In this document: piece by piece, positions 23,527 through 34,031 of the stretch | Layout of the letters: every line of letters begins with the position of its first letter | Numbering within the stretch: the stretch's first letter is position 1 | Assembly: GCA_002794775.1 (NCBI GenBank) | Contig: NBAY01000130.1 | Location: 1-64,000, forward strand | Reading direction: 5' to 3' | Source of the DNA: Porodaedalea pini | Lineage: Eukaryota; Basidiomycota; Agaricomycetes; Hymenochaetales; Hymenochaetaceae | Length of the DNA: 64,000 bases | Position numbers and translations under genes: made by a program | Notes under the pieces: generated by a model | Databases searched by the model: none | Told to the model about the DNA's origin: nothing | Seen by the model: the letters and a program-made list of their open reading frames with translations, nothing else

Positions 23527-24569
23527 TGCGAGTCGACGACCTCTTCGTCATTGTCTTCTTCCTCCACATAGTCCTCCACCATCGACCTTCGAGTGTCCAC
23601 GACTTCCTCGAATGCCGACTCCTTCATCGCGCCGAGCTCGTCAGCGATGAGGTGGCGCTCGCCCGGTGCCATCAGCTCCAACATACGCTGGATGATTGGC
23701 TTCGCCTGCGGACATTTGTCCTTAAAGTGTCCCAGTCCGCCGCAAATCCAGCACGCGCGCTTTTGTTGCGCCTCATTCATCGAGACGTCCATCGGTTGGC
23801 CGGCACCTCCGAAAGTGACGCCCGTCGCATCACGCTTATTGGCGTGCGGGGCTGCTACCTGTCGGCGTGCAGGAGGCCCTTGTTGGGGCGTCGGACGGGG
23901 CGTGAACGGCAATGTACGACCTCGTTGGATGGCGCAAATCTGCTGTTCGCCCCGATCGATCTCAATGGCCTTCTTTTTCCATGCCTCATACGTTGTTGGC
24001 ACGGGCGTCGACCTCAACACGCCGCGGACCACCTCGATGTTCATCGCGCGTTGCAAGCGGTCACAAATGACGCCTTTGTCCTTCAGCTCCGCCGCCTTGA
24101 TGATCACGTCGAGGTCCTGGAAGAACTGGTCGGCGGAGAGGTCCTTCTGGATCTTGTCTCGGAACTTCTTCAGCGCCTTCTCCTTCCTGTTCAGATCATC
24201 GAAGGAGGCATCCAGTCGTTCCTGGAACTTGGCCCAGTCGTCCGTAAAGCCCACGACGCCATTCGTTGTGAATTCCTGGACGTAGTTTTGCGCCCACGTC
24301 GACGCGTTGCCACCCTTGAGGTAAGAGAGGGCAATGTAGATCTTGCTCGACGACGAGGGATACCTCGTGGGGTTCGCCGAGACAAAGAGTAGGACTTCGC
24401 GCTTGAAGTCGAGGTAGTCATCGCCGCCAGTGAATTCGCGTGGCCGGGCGACGTCAATCGAGGGAGCTGGAGCTTGGGCTGCAGGGGCGTTCGTTGCTGC
24501 TCGGGTGAAGGCGGCAGCTACGATCGCTGCGATCTCTTGTTGCTGCCTTTGAGTGAAACCTTCAGCCAT
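23502..24569 (-). CDS. gag: Element G Gag
   Basis: 355-residue Gag starting MAEGFTQRQQQEIAA, with a gag domain and zinc knuckle CWICGGLGHFKDKC. No internal stop. The upstream in-frame extension has a TGA (SGE*TRWAP) where C has a sense codon. The frameshift heptamer is at 23520-23526 and its stem at 23484-23513. Confidence 0.9.
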   Translation of the reverse strand: MAEGFTQRQQQEIAAIVAAAFTRAATNAPAAQAPAPSIDVARPREFTGGDDYLDFKREVLLFVSANPTRYPSSSSKIYIALSYLKGGNASTWAQNYVQEFTTNGVVGFTDDWAKFQERLDASFDDLNRKEKALKKFRDKIQKDLSADQFFQDLDVIIKAAELKDKGVICDRLQRAMNIEVVRGVLRSTPVPTTYEAWKKKAIEIDRGEQQICAIQRGRTLPFTPRPTPQQGPPARRQVAAPHANKRDATGVTFGGAGQPMDVSMNEAQQKRACWICGGLGHFKDKCPQAKPIIQRMLELMAPGERHLIADELGAMKESAFEEVVDTRRSMVEDYVEEEDNDEEVVDSQGFASGQA

Positions 24570-25293
24570 CGCTGGTACGGGCGTATGTGTCAGGCGCTCA
24601 GGGGGTGTCGGCGGTGACGAGTCTCTACGGGGTGTACGATAGTCTCCTGGTTCACTTGGGAGGACGACCGACGATGTTGAGACTGTCGGTGATGATGGTG
24701 CATGGGGAGGTCGAGGCGCCCAACGAGTTCACTCGCCAGAAGACGGGTCAGTCAAGTACCAGGCGTGTCTAGTGTCACTCCACCAGAGATTATGAGTGAC
24801 GTGGTTTCTGTCGTCTGCTACGTACGATTGGCGTTCCGCGTCGTAGCGTGAAGAAGAGGGGAAAGCCCGCTGTTGTTCCTCGGTGAGATCTATCTTGACT
24901 ACGTCGGGGGGGGAACAGGTAGGGGCTGGTTGTCCGGATGTACGTTACACTGACGAAGGACAGGTTCGTCGGTGAGTTTGATGACCAAATGGAAGGAGGC
25001 GGCCAAGATCACAATCGACAACGACGTCAACGACTGTACACGGTGTGTTACCCACGTCCAAGTCAGATGGTTCCTCCACCAGAGGGAGAAGCGAAGAGCC
25101 AGGGTCGGGAAATGTTGGGTGTAGGTTTACGTAATACACGAACATCCGAAAACGTCCGGGCAGGGTTGAGGGTTGTCGTTCAGGGAGTTTACACGCCAAA
25201 TCCGTCGAGGGGAGTGCTCCTCTAGACTGGGTGAAGGCGAGTCGACAGCGACGACGTACGCTGGGGATGAGCCTGGGTGGGGTTCTGCTTTTA
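24570..25293 (-). other. Element G 5' leader
   Basis: Contains the gag N-terminal extension, the ATG-less conserved leader frame and the primer-binding 11-mer (25282-25292, minus strand) one base from the LTR. Confidence 0.6.
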
Positions 25294-25706
25294 TGTTAGG
25301 CGGAAGCCCGGGAGACGACTCGGACTGGGCAGGCCTCGGCTGACTGTCGTCTGGGACGTGCTATACTCGAGCGTAGACTCGGGACACGCTTACACAGGCT
25401 AGGTCGTCGCGGAGGTAAGAGGATTAATACAAGTCTAAACTAATACAAGGGGGACGAGTCTCACCTAGGTCGTCGTGGAGGTAAGAGGAAAAGCAGAACA
25501 AGGAGTTCATGCAATTCCTGAGACCTTATATAGCGATGACCGTGAGACTATATTACCTAACATTACATAACGAGTGGGAATGGAACAAATGAAGGCAGTG
25601 TGGGAATGATTGTGTAAGATGGGTAATTATAATGAAAAGGACGAATATAATAAAGGAAATGGTAAAAGGGAAAATAAAGGAAAAGGTGAAAGTTCAGGTT
25701 CTAACA
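25294..25706 (-). repeat. Element G 5' LTR
   Basis: 413 bp, followed outside by the GTCGG duplication, where element C pol resumes. Confidence 0.95.
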
Positions 25707-27345
25707 GTCGGGGAAGATGATGGGCAAGGCCGACCTGCTATCGCATATGGCGGGCTATGATCAGGGCAAGGATGACAACGACGGCGTCATGTTCATCAAG
25801 GACAAGTGGCTGAACCGTGGAGTGGTGCGGATGTTGCGCGACGAGGTGGTAGAATGAGTGGGTGAAGTGCAGAGGGCGCAGGGCGAGTCGGAGAGGCCGA
25901 CGGGTATGATAGAGGTTGATGGTTTATGGCGGATGAAAGGCAAGGTGTACGTACCGTCGACGATGAAGGAGGCTGTGTTGCGAGAGTGTCACGATTTGGT
26001 ACTGGCTGGTCATCTGGGGGCGTCGAAGATGGTAGAGCTCGTCCGTTGCAATTTCTGGTGGGCATCAATGTTCTCCGATGCCCAAGCATACGTCCGAGGA
26101 TGCAACCATTGTCAACGGACGAAAGCCTTAAGAACGTCGAGGTCGAGGCCACTTCATCCAAACGCAGTCCCCGAAGGTCCCTGGGAAATTGTTATGGTCA
26201 ACCTAATCGGAGAACTCCCAGACTCCAAAGGACACAACGCGATCTGCATCTTTGTAGACAGGTTCTCGAAGCAGATGCACGTGATCCTGACAACGACGAA
26301 ATTGTCAGCGGAAGGTATGGCTCAATTGTACCGCAACCACGTCTTCCACCTCCACGGACTCCCAAAAAAGATCATCCACGATAGAGGCACACAGTTTGAT
26401 GCGTCGATGATGAAGGAGCTCTACAAACTCCTGCACATCGAAGGCAACCCATCAATGGCATACCACCCACAAACGGATGGCCAAACAGAACGCGTCAACC
26501 AAGAGCTCAAACAGTACCTCCGACTCTTTGTTGACCATTGGCAATTGGACTGGAGAGACTGGCTTCCCCTCGCAGAGTTCGCGTACAACAACCACAAACA
26601 CTCGGCGACAAAGATGTCCCCCTTCTATGCGAACACCGGACGTCATCCCTTGAGCTTTGAAATGACACGAACCTCATCCGCTAACATGTCAGCGGAAGAA
26701 TTCGCGAAACACATCAAGGAGACTCATCACATTGCAAAAGAAAATTTGGTCAAGGCAGCGGAAGATATGAAGTGCTACCATGACTGGACAGCAGGGGTAT
26801 CAGTGGAGTACACGACAGGAGACAAGGTCTTCCTCGACAGACAGAACATCAGTACAGACTCACCAACGAAAAAGCTCACCGACAAGTGGTATGGGCCCTT
26901 CGACATTGTTGACAAGGTAGGAGTGAGCGCCTACAAGCTCAAGCTCCCCAAACGATGGAGAAAGATACACCCCATTTTCAACGAAGCCCTGCTGAAACCT
27001 GCCATTGAACTGTCCTTCGAAAGCCAGAAACAACCACCACCGCCACCGCCTGATATTGTCAAAAATGAGGAGTACAAAATCGAGGAGGTTCTAGACTTGC
27101 GCCTACACCGAGGAAAACTACAGTACCTCATCAAATGGGTTGGCTACAACGAACCGACTTGGCAGCCTGAGATGGACTTCGGTGAGAATGCAAAGGAGGC
27201 GATCGCAGAATTCTATCAAAAACACCCTGGCACCCCTCGTAAACTCGACATCCCTCGCGAACACCTCCATCCACTCTTTGTCAACACTGAACCTGATGAC
27301 CACAATCATGGCTGGTCGGGATGCCCAGCCTTGAGGGGGGGGTAA

Positions 27346-27770
27346 TGTTAGGACTCCAACTTTCACCTTTTCTTTTATTTCCCCTTTTACCATTTCTTTT
27401 CTTTTAATCATCCCTTTTCATTATATTTAATCATCTTTCTAATCATTTCCCACACCCCTTTCATGCGACCTTCATTCGTTCCATTCCACTCCCTTTATGT
27501 AATGATAGGTAATATTCTCCCACAGTCGTTGCTATATAAGGTCTGAGAAATCGCATGAACTCCTTGTTCTGCTTTTCCTCTTACCTCCACGACGACCTAG
27601 GTGAGACTCGCCCCCCTTGTATTAGTTTAGACTTGTATTAATCCTCTTACCTCCACAACGACCTAGCCTGAGTACAGTGTGTCCCGAGTACCCGCTCGAG
27701 TATAGCATGTCCCAGACAACAGTCAGCCGAGGCCTGCCCAGTCCGAGTCGTCTCCCGGACTCCTGCCTAA
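27346..27770 (+). repeat. Element C 3' LTR, broken 2 bp before its end by element D
   Basis: 425 bp here plus CA at 34025-34026 make the full 427-bp LTR. D duplicated CCTAA (27766-27770 and 34020-34024). Confidence 0.95.
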
Positions 27771-28183
27771 TGTTAGGCGGGAGTCCGGGAGACGACTCGG
27801 ACTGGGCAGGCCTCGGCTGACTGTCGTCTGGGACGTGCTATACTCGAGTGTAAACTCGGGACACGCTTACTCAGGCTAGGTCGTCGCGGAGGTAAGAGGA
27901 TTAATACAAGTCTAAACTAATACAAGGGGGACAAGTCTCACCTAGGTCGTCGCGGAGGTAAGAGGAAAAGCAGAACAAGGAGTTCATGCGATTCCTGAGA
28001 CCTTATATAGCGACGACCTTGAGACTATATTACCTAACATTACATAATGAGTGGGAATGGAACGAAAGAAGGCAGTGTGGGAATGATTGTGTAAGATGGG
28101 TAAATATAATAAAAAGGACGAATATAATAAAGGAAATGGTAAAAGGGGAAAATAAAGAAAAGGTGAAAGTTCAGGTTCTAACA
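27771..28183 (-). repeat. Element D 3' LTR
   Basis: 413 bp, identical by eye to the copy at 33607-34019. Confidence 0.95.
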
Positions 28184-31100
28184 TTACCCCCCCTTCAAGG
28201 TTGGGCGTCCCGACCAACCATGATCGCGGTCGTCAGGCTCGGTGTCGACAAAGAGCGGACGGAGTCGTTGATGAGGGATGTCAAGTTTCCGAGGTGCACC
28301 GGGATGTTTGAGGTAGAACTCAGCGATCGCCTCCTTCGCGTTCTCGCCGAAGTCCGTCTCAGGCTGCCAAGTAGGTTCGTTGTACCCGGCCCACTTGACG
28401 AGGTATTGTAATTTACCTCGGTGCAGACGTGAGTCAATAACCTTTTCGACCTCGTATTCCTCTTCGTCGTCGACGATTTTTGGCGGTGGCGGCGGCGGTT
28501 GCTTCTGGCTTTCAAAGGACGGTTTGATGGCAGGTTTCAACAGGGCTTCATTGAAGACAGGGTGGACCTTTCTCCATCGTTTGGGGAGCTTGAGCTTGTA
28601 GGCGCTCGCTCCTACCTTGTCGACAATGTCGAAGGGACCGTACCATTTGTCGGCAAGCTTCTTCGTGGGCGAGTCCGTGCTGATATTTCGTCCGTCGAGG
28701 AAGACCTTATCGCCAGTCTTGTATTCCACCGATGCTCCTGCCGTTCTGTCATGGTAGCGTTTCATGTCTTCAGCTGCCTTGACCAGATTGTCCCTTGCCG
28801 CGCGATGGGTCTCCTTGATGTGCTTCGCGAATTCTTCTGCCGACATGTTGGCAGAGGACGTTCGTATGGTGTCGAAGCTCCTAGGGTGACGTCCAGTGTT
28901 CGCGTAGAAGGGTGACATCTTCGTCGCCGAATGTTCGCGGTTGTTGTAGGCGAACTCTGCGAGAGGGAGCCAGTCCTTCCAGTCCGACTGCCGATGGTCA
29001 ACGAAGAGTCGGAGGTATTGTTCGAGCTCTTGGTTAACGCGTTCCGTCTGACCGTCCGTTTGCGGGTGGTATGCCGTTGATGGGTTGCCCTCGATGTGTA
29101 GGAGTTTGTACAGCTCCTTCATCATCGATGCGTCGAACTGCGTGCCGCGGTCATGGATAATCTTCTTCGGTAAGCCGTGGAGGCGGAAGACATGATCGCG
29201 GTACAGCTGGGCCATGCCTTCTGCTGACAGTTTTGTCGTCGTCGGAATCGCGTGCATCTGCTTCGAGAACCTATCCACGAAGACGCAGATCGCGTTGTGT
29301 CCCTTGGAGTCCGGGAGCTCTCCGATTAGGTCGACCGTGACGATCTCCCAGGGACCTTCAGGGATTGCGTTAGGGTGAAGTGGCCTCGACCTCGATGCCC
29401 TCAGAGCCTTCGTCCGTTGGCAACGGTCGCATCCTCGGACGTATGCTCGGACATCGGAGAACATCGACGCCCACCAGAAGTCTCGACGTACCAGTTCGAC
29501 CGTCTTCGATGATCCGGGATGTCCTACCAGGGTCGAGTCGTGGCACTCCCGCAACACCGCTTCCTTCATCGTCGATGGCACGTACACCTTGCCTTTCATC
29601 CGCCACAACCCGTCGACCTCTACCATATTCGTCGGCCTTTCCGACTCGTCCTGCGCCCTCTGCGCGTCACCCACTCGTTCCAACACTTCCTCCCGTGACG
29701 TTCTGACCACTCCACGATTTAGCCACTTGTCTTTGATGAACACGACGTCGTCGTTGTCATCCTTTCCCTCATCATAGCCTGCTTTGCGCGACAGTAAATC
29801 TGCCTTGCCCATCGTCTTCCCCGACTTGTGTTCGAGGTGGAAGTCAAACTCCTCGAGTTCGGTTCGCCAGCGGGCTTGACGGTAGCTCAGCTTCTGCGCT
29901 GACCTGAAGTAGGTGAGGTTAGCGTGGTCGGACCAGATTTCGATCTTGTGGCGAGCGCCGAGGAGGTATTGTCGCCATTCCTTGAGCGCCGAAACGATCG
30001 CGAGCATCTCCTTGTCGTAGATCTCGTAGTTTCGTTCAGCGGGCAGGAGTGCTTCTGACCTATAGGCAATCACCCTCCACTTCCCTTCCTGCTTCTGTAA
30101 CAACACACCGCCGAGCGCAAAGTTTGACGAGTCCGCTTCTACGCGGAAAGGACCCTCGTCGTTGGCGATGGCTAGGACTGGAGGTGAGCAGAGACGTCGT
30201 CTCAGCTCCTCGAACGCCTCCTGCTGTTCGGTCTCCCATACCCAGTCCTTCTTGCCCGTTAACGACGTCAGCGGATGGACCACCTTGCTGTAGTCCTTGA
30301 TGAACCGTCGTAGCCAGTTACCCATGCCGAGGAACTGTTGTAGCTGCTTCAGGTTTCGTGGGACCGGCCAGTTCGCAATTGCCTCCGTCTTTGCTGGGTC
30401 AGCCTTGATCTCGCCATTACCGATGATGTGGCCGAGGTATTTGACGACCTTGGCGTCAAACTCGCACTTCTCCGGCTTCAGGTATAGGCCATTCTCTCGA
30501 AGGATCTGAAGGACACGCCTCGACGTGTCTATATGTTCCTCAATGGTTTCCGAGAGGATCAATATGTCGTCGAGGTATACGATGATCAGGTTAGCGTAAA
30601 TCAGTTCCTTGAAGATGTGATTGACAAAAGCCTGGAACGTCGCCGGGGCGTTGCAGAGACCAAAGAACATGACCGTCGGTTCGAAGAGGCCCATGTTCGT
30701 GCGAAAAGCTGCCTTCCATTCGTCGCCTTCGCGGATCCGGACATTGTAGTACCCCCATCGAAGGTCAAGCTTAGTGATGTACTTCGCTTTCTTGACCTTG
30801 TCGACAAGTTCGTCGATGAGAGGAAGGGGATACTTATTCTTGATCGTGCCGTCATTAAGCTTACGGTAGTCCTGGATCGGGCGTAGCGACTTGTCGGCCT
30901 TCTTGATGAAGAAGAAAGGCGACGCCATTGGCGATATCGACCGTCGAATGCGACCCGATTTCAGATTTTCGTCGAGGAAGTCCTTGAGTGACTGTTGCTC
31001 AGTTGGCGTGAGCGGATAGATTTTACAGTCGCTTGGTTTGAAGTCGGGCTTCAAGTCGATAACATGGTCCCAGGGTCGGTGTTCCGGTAGTTTCTCGAAT

Positions 31101-31834
31101 CCCTTCTCCGAGAAGACATCGGCGTAATCGTCGAGGTATGCGGGCCAGGACGCCTTGTCCATTCGCACCTCTCTCATCCTTCCCGTCTTTTCCGCCACCT
31201 CCCACACCTTCCGCATGCCGTCCTCTACAGCCTTCTCCATCACACATTCGCTCGGGCAGCGAGTGAAGTCGAGCGTCCCCGTCTTCCAGTCGACCTCTGG
31301 GTTGTGCCGTCGAAGCCAGTCGTACCCCAAGAAGATGTTAGACGATGCCAGAGAGGTTACCGCCAGGACGATCCGTTCCTTATGGTGACCGATCGTAAGT
31401 TCAACGTCGACGTATTCCTCGATCAACCCGGCCTCGTTGTGCGTGCCGTCGGCATTAAGTACCGCAAGGGGTCGGATATATCGTTTCGCCTCCAGCCCAT
31501 ACCGTTCGACGAATCTCACGTCAATGCACGATCCCGTACATCCCGAATCCACAAGCGCGTGCGCGTCTACCTCCCTCACTTCACCTTCCACGCTGTGTCC
31601 GACGTTCAGGAGAAGGTCCAGCTGGCGTCCGCCAGTTCCTCTCATGAACAGCTGCTCGTGCTCTTCACTTTCTTTCACACCGGTGGGGACTTCGTAATCG
31701 GGAAAACCATCAACGTCGTTTGCATCTACGTATTGTACAGACGGTTGGTTATATTTTAGCGGATCCGGATTTGAAGTCCCTTGTTCTTCTCGGTCAGTCG
31801 CCCCGATGGCTACGCCTGACCACTCGCAAAACCC
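28184..31834 (-). CDS. pol: Element D Pol polyprotein (complete)
   Basis: 1216 residues counted from the frameshift at 31834, with no stop until TAA at 28184-28186, which touches the LTR. Domains in order are aspartic protease (DSGCTGS, about 96), reverse transcriptase (YLDDILIL, about 420), RNase H (VEADSSNFALGG, about 568), HHCC zinc finger, integrase core D-D-E ([23 protein letters not shown]), GPF motif and chromodomain (LQYLVKWAGYNEPTWQP). All catalytic residues I can identify are present. In chromoviruses the chromodomain is known to steer integration to methylated-histone chromatin. Made by -1 frameshifting as Gag-Pol. Confidence 0.95.
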   Translation of the reverse strand, partial: GFCEWSGVAIGATDREEQGTSNPDPLKYNQPSVQYVDANDVDGFPDYEVPTGVKESEEHEQLFMRGTGGRQLDLLLNVGHSVEGEVREVDAHALVDSGCTGSCIDVRFVERYGLEAKRYIRPLAVLNADGTHNEAGLIEEYVDVELTIGHHKERIVLAVTSLASSNIFLGYDWLRRHNPEVDWKTGTLDFTRCPSECVMEKAVEDGMRKVWEVAEKTGRMREVRMDKASWPAYLDDYADVFSEKGFEKLPEHRPWDHVIDLKPDFKPSDCKIYPLTPTEQQSLKDFLDENLKSGRIRRSISPMASPFFFIKKADKSLRPIQDYRKLNDGTIKNKYPLPLIDELVDKVKKAKYITKLDLRWGYYNVRIREGDEWKAAFRTNMGLFEPTVMFFGLCNAPATFQAFVNHIFKELIYANLIIVYLDDILILSETIEEHIDTSRRVLQILRENGLYLKPEKCEFDAKVVKYLGHIIGNGEIKADPAKTEAIANWPVPRNLKQLQQFLGMGNWLRRFIKDYSKVVHPLTSLTGKKDWVWETEQQEAFEELRRRLCSPPVLAIANDEGPFRVEADSSNFALGGVLLQKQEGKWRVIAYRSEALLPAERNYEIYDKEMLAIVSALKEWRQYLLGARHKIEIWSDHANLTYFRSAQKLSYRQARWRTELEEFDFHLEHKSGKTMGKADLLSRKAGYDEGKDDNDDVVFIKDKWLNRGVVRTSREEVLERVGDAQRAQDESERPTNMVEVDGLWRMKGKVYVPSTMKEAVLRECHDSTLVGHPGSSKTVELVRRDFWWASMFSDVRAYVRGCDRCQRTKALRASRSRPLHPNAIPEGPWEIVTVDLIGELPDSKGHNAICVFVDRFSKQMHAIPTTTKLSAEGMAQLYRDHVFRLHGLPKKIIHDRGTQFDASMMKELYKLLHIEGNPSTAYHPQTDGQTERVNQELEQYLRLFVDHRQSDWKDWLPLAEFAYNNREHSATKMSPFYANTGRHPRSFDTIRTSSANMSAEEFAKHIKETHRAARDNLVKAAEDMKRYHDRTAGASVEYKTGDKVFLDGRNISTDSPTKKLADKWYGPFDIVDKVGASAYKLKLPKRWRKVHPVFNEALLKPAIKPSFESQKQPPPPPPKIVDDEEEYEVEKVIDSRLHRGKLQYLVKWAGYNEPTWQPETDFGENAKEAIAEFYLKHPGAPRKLDIPHQRLRPLFVDTEPDDRDHGWSGRPTLKGG
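31792..31834 (-). other. Programmed -1 frameshift signal, element D
   Basis: Heptamer GGGTTTT (31834-31828 on the minus strand), six-base spacer, stem GGTCAG with CTGACC, and the gag stop TAG within the loop. Same geometry as in A, C, G and K. Confidence 0.75.
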
Positions 31835-32886
31835 TGCGAGTCGACGACCTCTTCGTCCTTGTCTTCCTCTTCCACATAGTCCTCCACCGTCGACCTCCGA
31901 GTGTCTACGACTTCCTCGAAGGCCGACTCCTTCATCGCGCCGAGCTCGTCCGCGAGGATGCGACGTTCGCCTGGTGCCATTAGCTCCAGCATGCGCTGGA
32001 TGATCGGTTTCCCCTGCGGGCACTTGTCCTTGAAATGGCCCAGCCCACCGCAGATCCAGCACGCGCGTCGTCGTTGCGCCTCGTTCATTGAGACGTCCAT
32101 CGGTTGACCAGCGCCTCCGAAAGTGACGCCGGTCGCGTCGCGTCTGTCGACGTGAGGGGCCGCTACCTGACGGCGAGCCGGGGGTCCTTGTTGTTGCTGT
32201 GGGCGAGGCTGAGGTATAAATGGGCGGCCTTTTTGGATCGCGCGGATCTGTTGTTCGCCGCGATCGATCTCGATAGCCTTGTTTTTCCAGTCCTCGTACT
32301 TCGTCGGGACCGGCGTTGATCTCAGGACTCCACGCACTACTTCGATGTTCATTGCGCGTTTGAGACGATCACAGATGATGCCGTCGTCCTTCAGCTCTGC
32401 GCGCTTAATGATGACGTCGAGCTGCTGGAAGAACTTGTCTGCGGTGAGGTCCTTCTGAACCTTTTCCCGGAATTCCTTCAGCGCTGCCTCCTTGCGATTC
32501 GGGTCGTCGAACGAGGCGTCGAGTCGTTCCTGGAATCTCTCCCAGCTGTCAGTGAAGGTGACGATTCCCGACGTTGTCGACTCCTCGACGTAGTTCTGCG
32601 CCCACGTCGCCGCATTACCACCCTTCAGGTAGGAGAGAGCTACATAAATTTTACTCTCCGACGTAGGGTATCGGTTCGGGTTCGCGGATACAAAAAGGAG
32701 GACTTCACGTCTGAAGTCGAGGTAGTCGTCGCCACCAGTGAATTCACGTGGTCGGGCGACGTCGATGTTTTGTACCGCAGCGGCGCTAGGGCCCGCTGGG
32801 GCGTTTGCGGCTTGGTGAGCAAAGGCGCCCGCTACAATCGCCGCGATTTGCTCTAGCTGTTGAGCGCTGAAGGTTCCCGTCGACAT
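31810..32886 (-). CDS. gag: Element D Gag
   Basis: 358-residue Gag starting MSTGTFSAQQLEQIAA, with the gag domain (FTGGDDYLDF, WAQNYVEES), proline/glutamine linker and zinc knuckle CWICGGLGHFKDKC, then an acidic tail. Its N-terminus differs from the A/K type, but its central part is nearly the same as K. Confidence 0.93.
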   Translation of the reverse strand: MSTGTFSAQQLEQIAAIVAGAFAHQAANAPAGPSAAAVQNIDVARPREFTGGDDYLDFRREVLLFVSANPNRYPTSESKIYVALSYLKGGNAATWAQNYVEESTTSGIVTFTDSWERFQERLDASFDDPNRKEAALKEFREKVQKDLTADKFFQQLDVIIKRAELKDDGIICDRLKRAMNIEVVRGVLRSTPVPTKYEDWKNKAIEIDRGEQQIRAIQKGRPFIPQPRPQQQQGPPARRQVAAPHVDRRDATGVTFGGAGQPMDVSMNEAQRRRACWICGGLGHFKDKCPQGKPIIQRMLELMAPGERRILADELGAMKESAFEEVVDTRRSTVEDYVEEEDKDEEVVDSQGFASGQA

Positions 32887-33258
32887 CGTTGTTCTAGACG
32901 TGTCCGTTTGTTGCTCCTGGGGGGTCGGTGGTGACGAATCTCGTCGCGCCTCTCTATACGGTCCTGGGATTGGTGGGAGAATGGTCGACGTCGAAAGCGA
33001 TGGCGAATTCGGGGTTGTCTGGTCTATCGATGCAGGAGCCCACTTTAATCTCCTCCCTCCTTCAAGCGTCGAATACCAAAGTCCTTTTTCTTGACGCCAC
33101 CAGATAACGTATTCAACGCCTTCTCGAGTGATCGTGAACCAGGAACGGCGTTCCTCGTTGTACCAGGAGCGAGGCGGGAGAGCACGGCGTTGTTCCTCGT
33201 CGAGATCTATGTTGACGATGGAGGAGGAACAGGGAGGGGTTGGTTGTCCGGATGTACG
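32887..33258 (-). other. Element D in-frame gag N-terminal extension
   Basis: 124 codons open back to a TAA (33259-33261) with no ATG. IDL.EEQRRALP, VIWW, WYS and LKWAPA match the extension in other copies. The neighbouring leader frame (LSLWWRNHLTWTW, KLADEPV) ends in TAG inside its 5' end. Confidence 0.5.
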
Positions 33259-33594
33259 TTACGCTGACGGAGGACAGGTTCGTCGGCGAGTTTGACGACC
33301 ACGCGGAAGGAGGCGACCGAGATCACAATCGACAACGACGTCGATGACTGTACACGGTGTGTTACCCACGTCCAGGTCAGATGGTTCCTCCACCAGAGGG
33401 AGAGGCGGAGAGCCAGGGTCGGGAAAAGTCGGGTGTTAGTTTATGTAATACACGAACGTCCGAAAACGTCCGGGCAGGGTCGAGGGTTATCGTTTGGGGG
33501 GTTTACACGTCAAGTCCGTCGAGGGGAGCGCTCCTCTAGACCGAGTGAAGGCGAGTCGACAGCGACGACGTACGCTGGGGATGAGCCTGGGTGG

Positions 33595-33605
33595 GTTCTG
33601 CTTTT
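33595..33605 (-). promoter_or_regulatory. Element D self-priming primer-binding site
   Basis: AAAAGCAGAAC on the minus strand, one base inside the 5' LTR edge. It is complementary to GTTCTGCTTTT at 33812-33802. Confidence 0.8.
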
Positions 33606-33606
33606 A

Positions 33607-34019
33607 TGTTAGGCGGGAGTCCGGGAGACGACTCGGACTGGGCAGGCCTCGGCTGACTGTCGTCTGGGACGTGCTATACTCGAGTGTAAACTCGGGACAC
33701 GCTTACTCAGGCTAGGTCGTCGCGGAGGTAAGAGGATTAATACAAGTCTAAACTAATACAAGGGGGACAAGTCTCACCTAGGTCGTCGCGGAGGTAAGAG
33801 GAAAAGCAGAACAAGGAGTTCATGCGATTCCTGAGACCTTATATAGCGACGACCTTGAGACTATATTACCTAACATTACATAATGAGTGGGAATGGAACG
33901 AAAGAAGGCAGTGTGGGAATGATTGTGTAAGATGGGTAAATATAATAAAAAGGACGAATATAATAAAGGAAATGGTAAAAGGGGAAAATAAAGAAAAGGT
34001 GAAAGTTCAGGTTCTAACA
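33607..34019 (-). repeat. Element D 5' LTR
   Basis: 413 bp. The minus-strand TATATAAGG starts at 33845, and the predicted self-primer GTTCTGCTTTT lies 33 bases downstream (33812-33802). Confidence 0.95.
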
Positions 34020-34031
34020 CCTAACATATAG

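Larger units (their letters stand above)
19048..25706 (-). mobile_element. Chromovirus G, full length, split by solo LTR H
   Basis: Inserted in the RNase H end of C pol with GTCGG duplicated (19043-19047 and 25707-25711). 413-bp LTRs at both ends differ at about 10 sites, all transitions. It is 6241 bp without H and its duplication. Gag is intact. Pol has one nonsense codon plus the H insertion. Confidence 0.96.
17034..27345 (+). pseudogene. pol: Element C Pol, split by element G
   Basis: The coding parts are 17034-19047 and 25712-27345, 1216 codons including the stop in a single phase. It retains the protease DSG, RT YLDD, RNase H, integrase ([19 protein letters not shown]) and a chromodomain. 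TGA codons at 17556, 18834 and 25855 all replace CGA. One codon in the linker before the chromodomain is missing relative to A and D. The stop TAA borders the 3' LTR. Confidence 0.93.
27771..34019 (-). mobile_element. Chromovirus D, full length, apparently intact and recent
   Basis: 6249 bp with 413-bp LTRs that I could not tell apart base by base. CCTAA target duplication, self-priming site, intact gag, intact pol, frameshift signal and polypurine tract are all present. It lies in the terminal dinucleotide region of the C 3' LTR. It is the best candidate in the window for an autonomous element. Confidence 0.96.
12160..34026 (+). mobile_element. Chromovirus C, full length but split by I, E(F), G(H) and D
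   Basis: Inserted in the integrase region of B in the opposite orientation, with TATAG duplicated at 12155-12159 and 34027-34031. Both LTRs are 427 bp once insertions are removed. Gag and pol each keep one frame with no indels but carry six TGA codons in all. Net length is about 6.3 kb. Confidence 0.95.

Noticed and set aside
23412..24392. Long plus-strand ORF (326 codons) and similar ones opposite gag and pol
   Set aside because: They are antisense shadows of the minus-strand gag and pol genes, which carry the recognisable motifs.
28195..28515. Arginine-rich ORFs near the end of each pol
   Set aside because: Alternative-frame readings of the integrase tail and chromodomain coding sequence.
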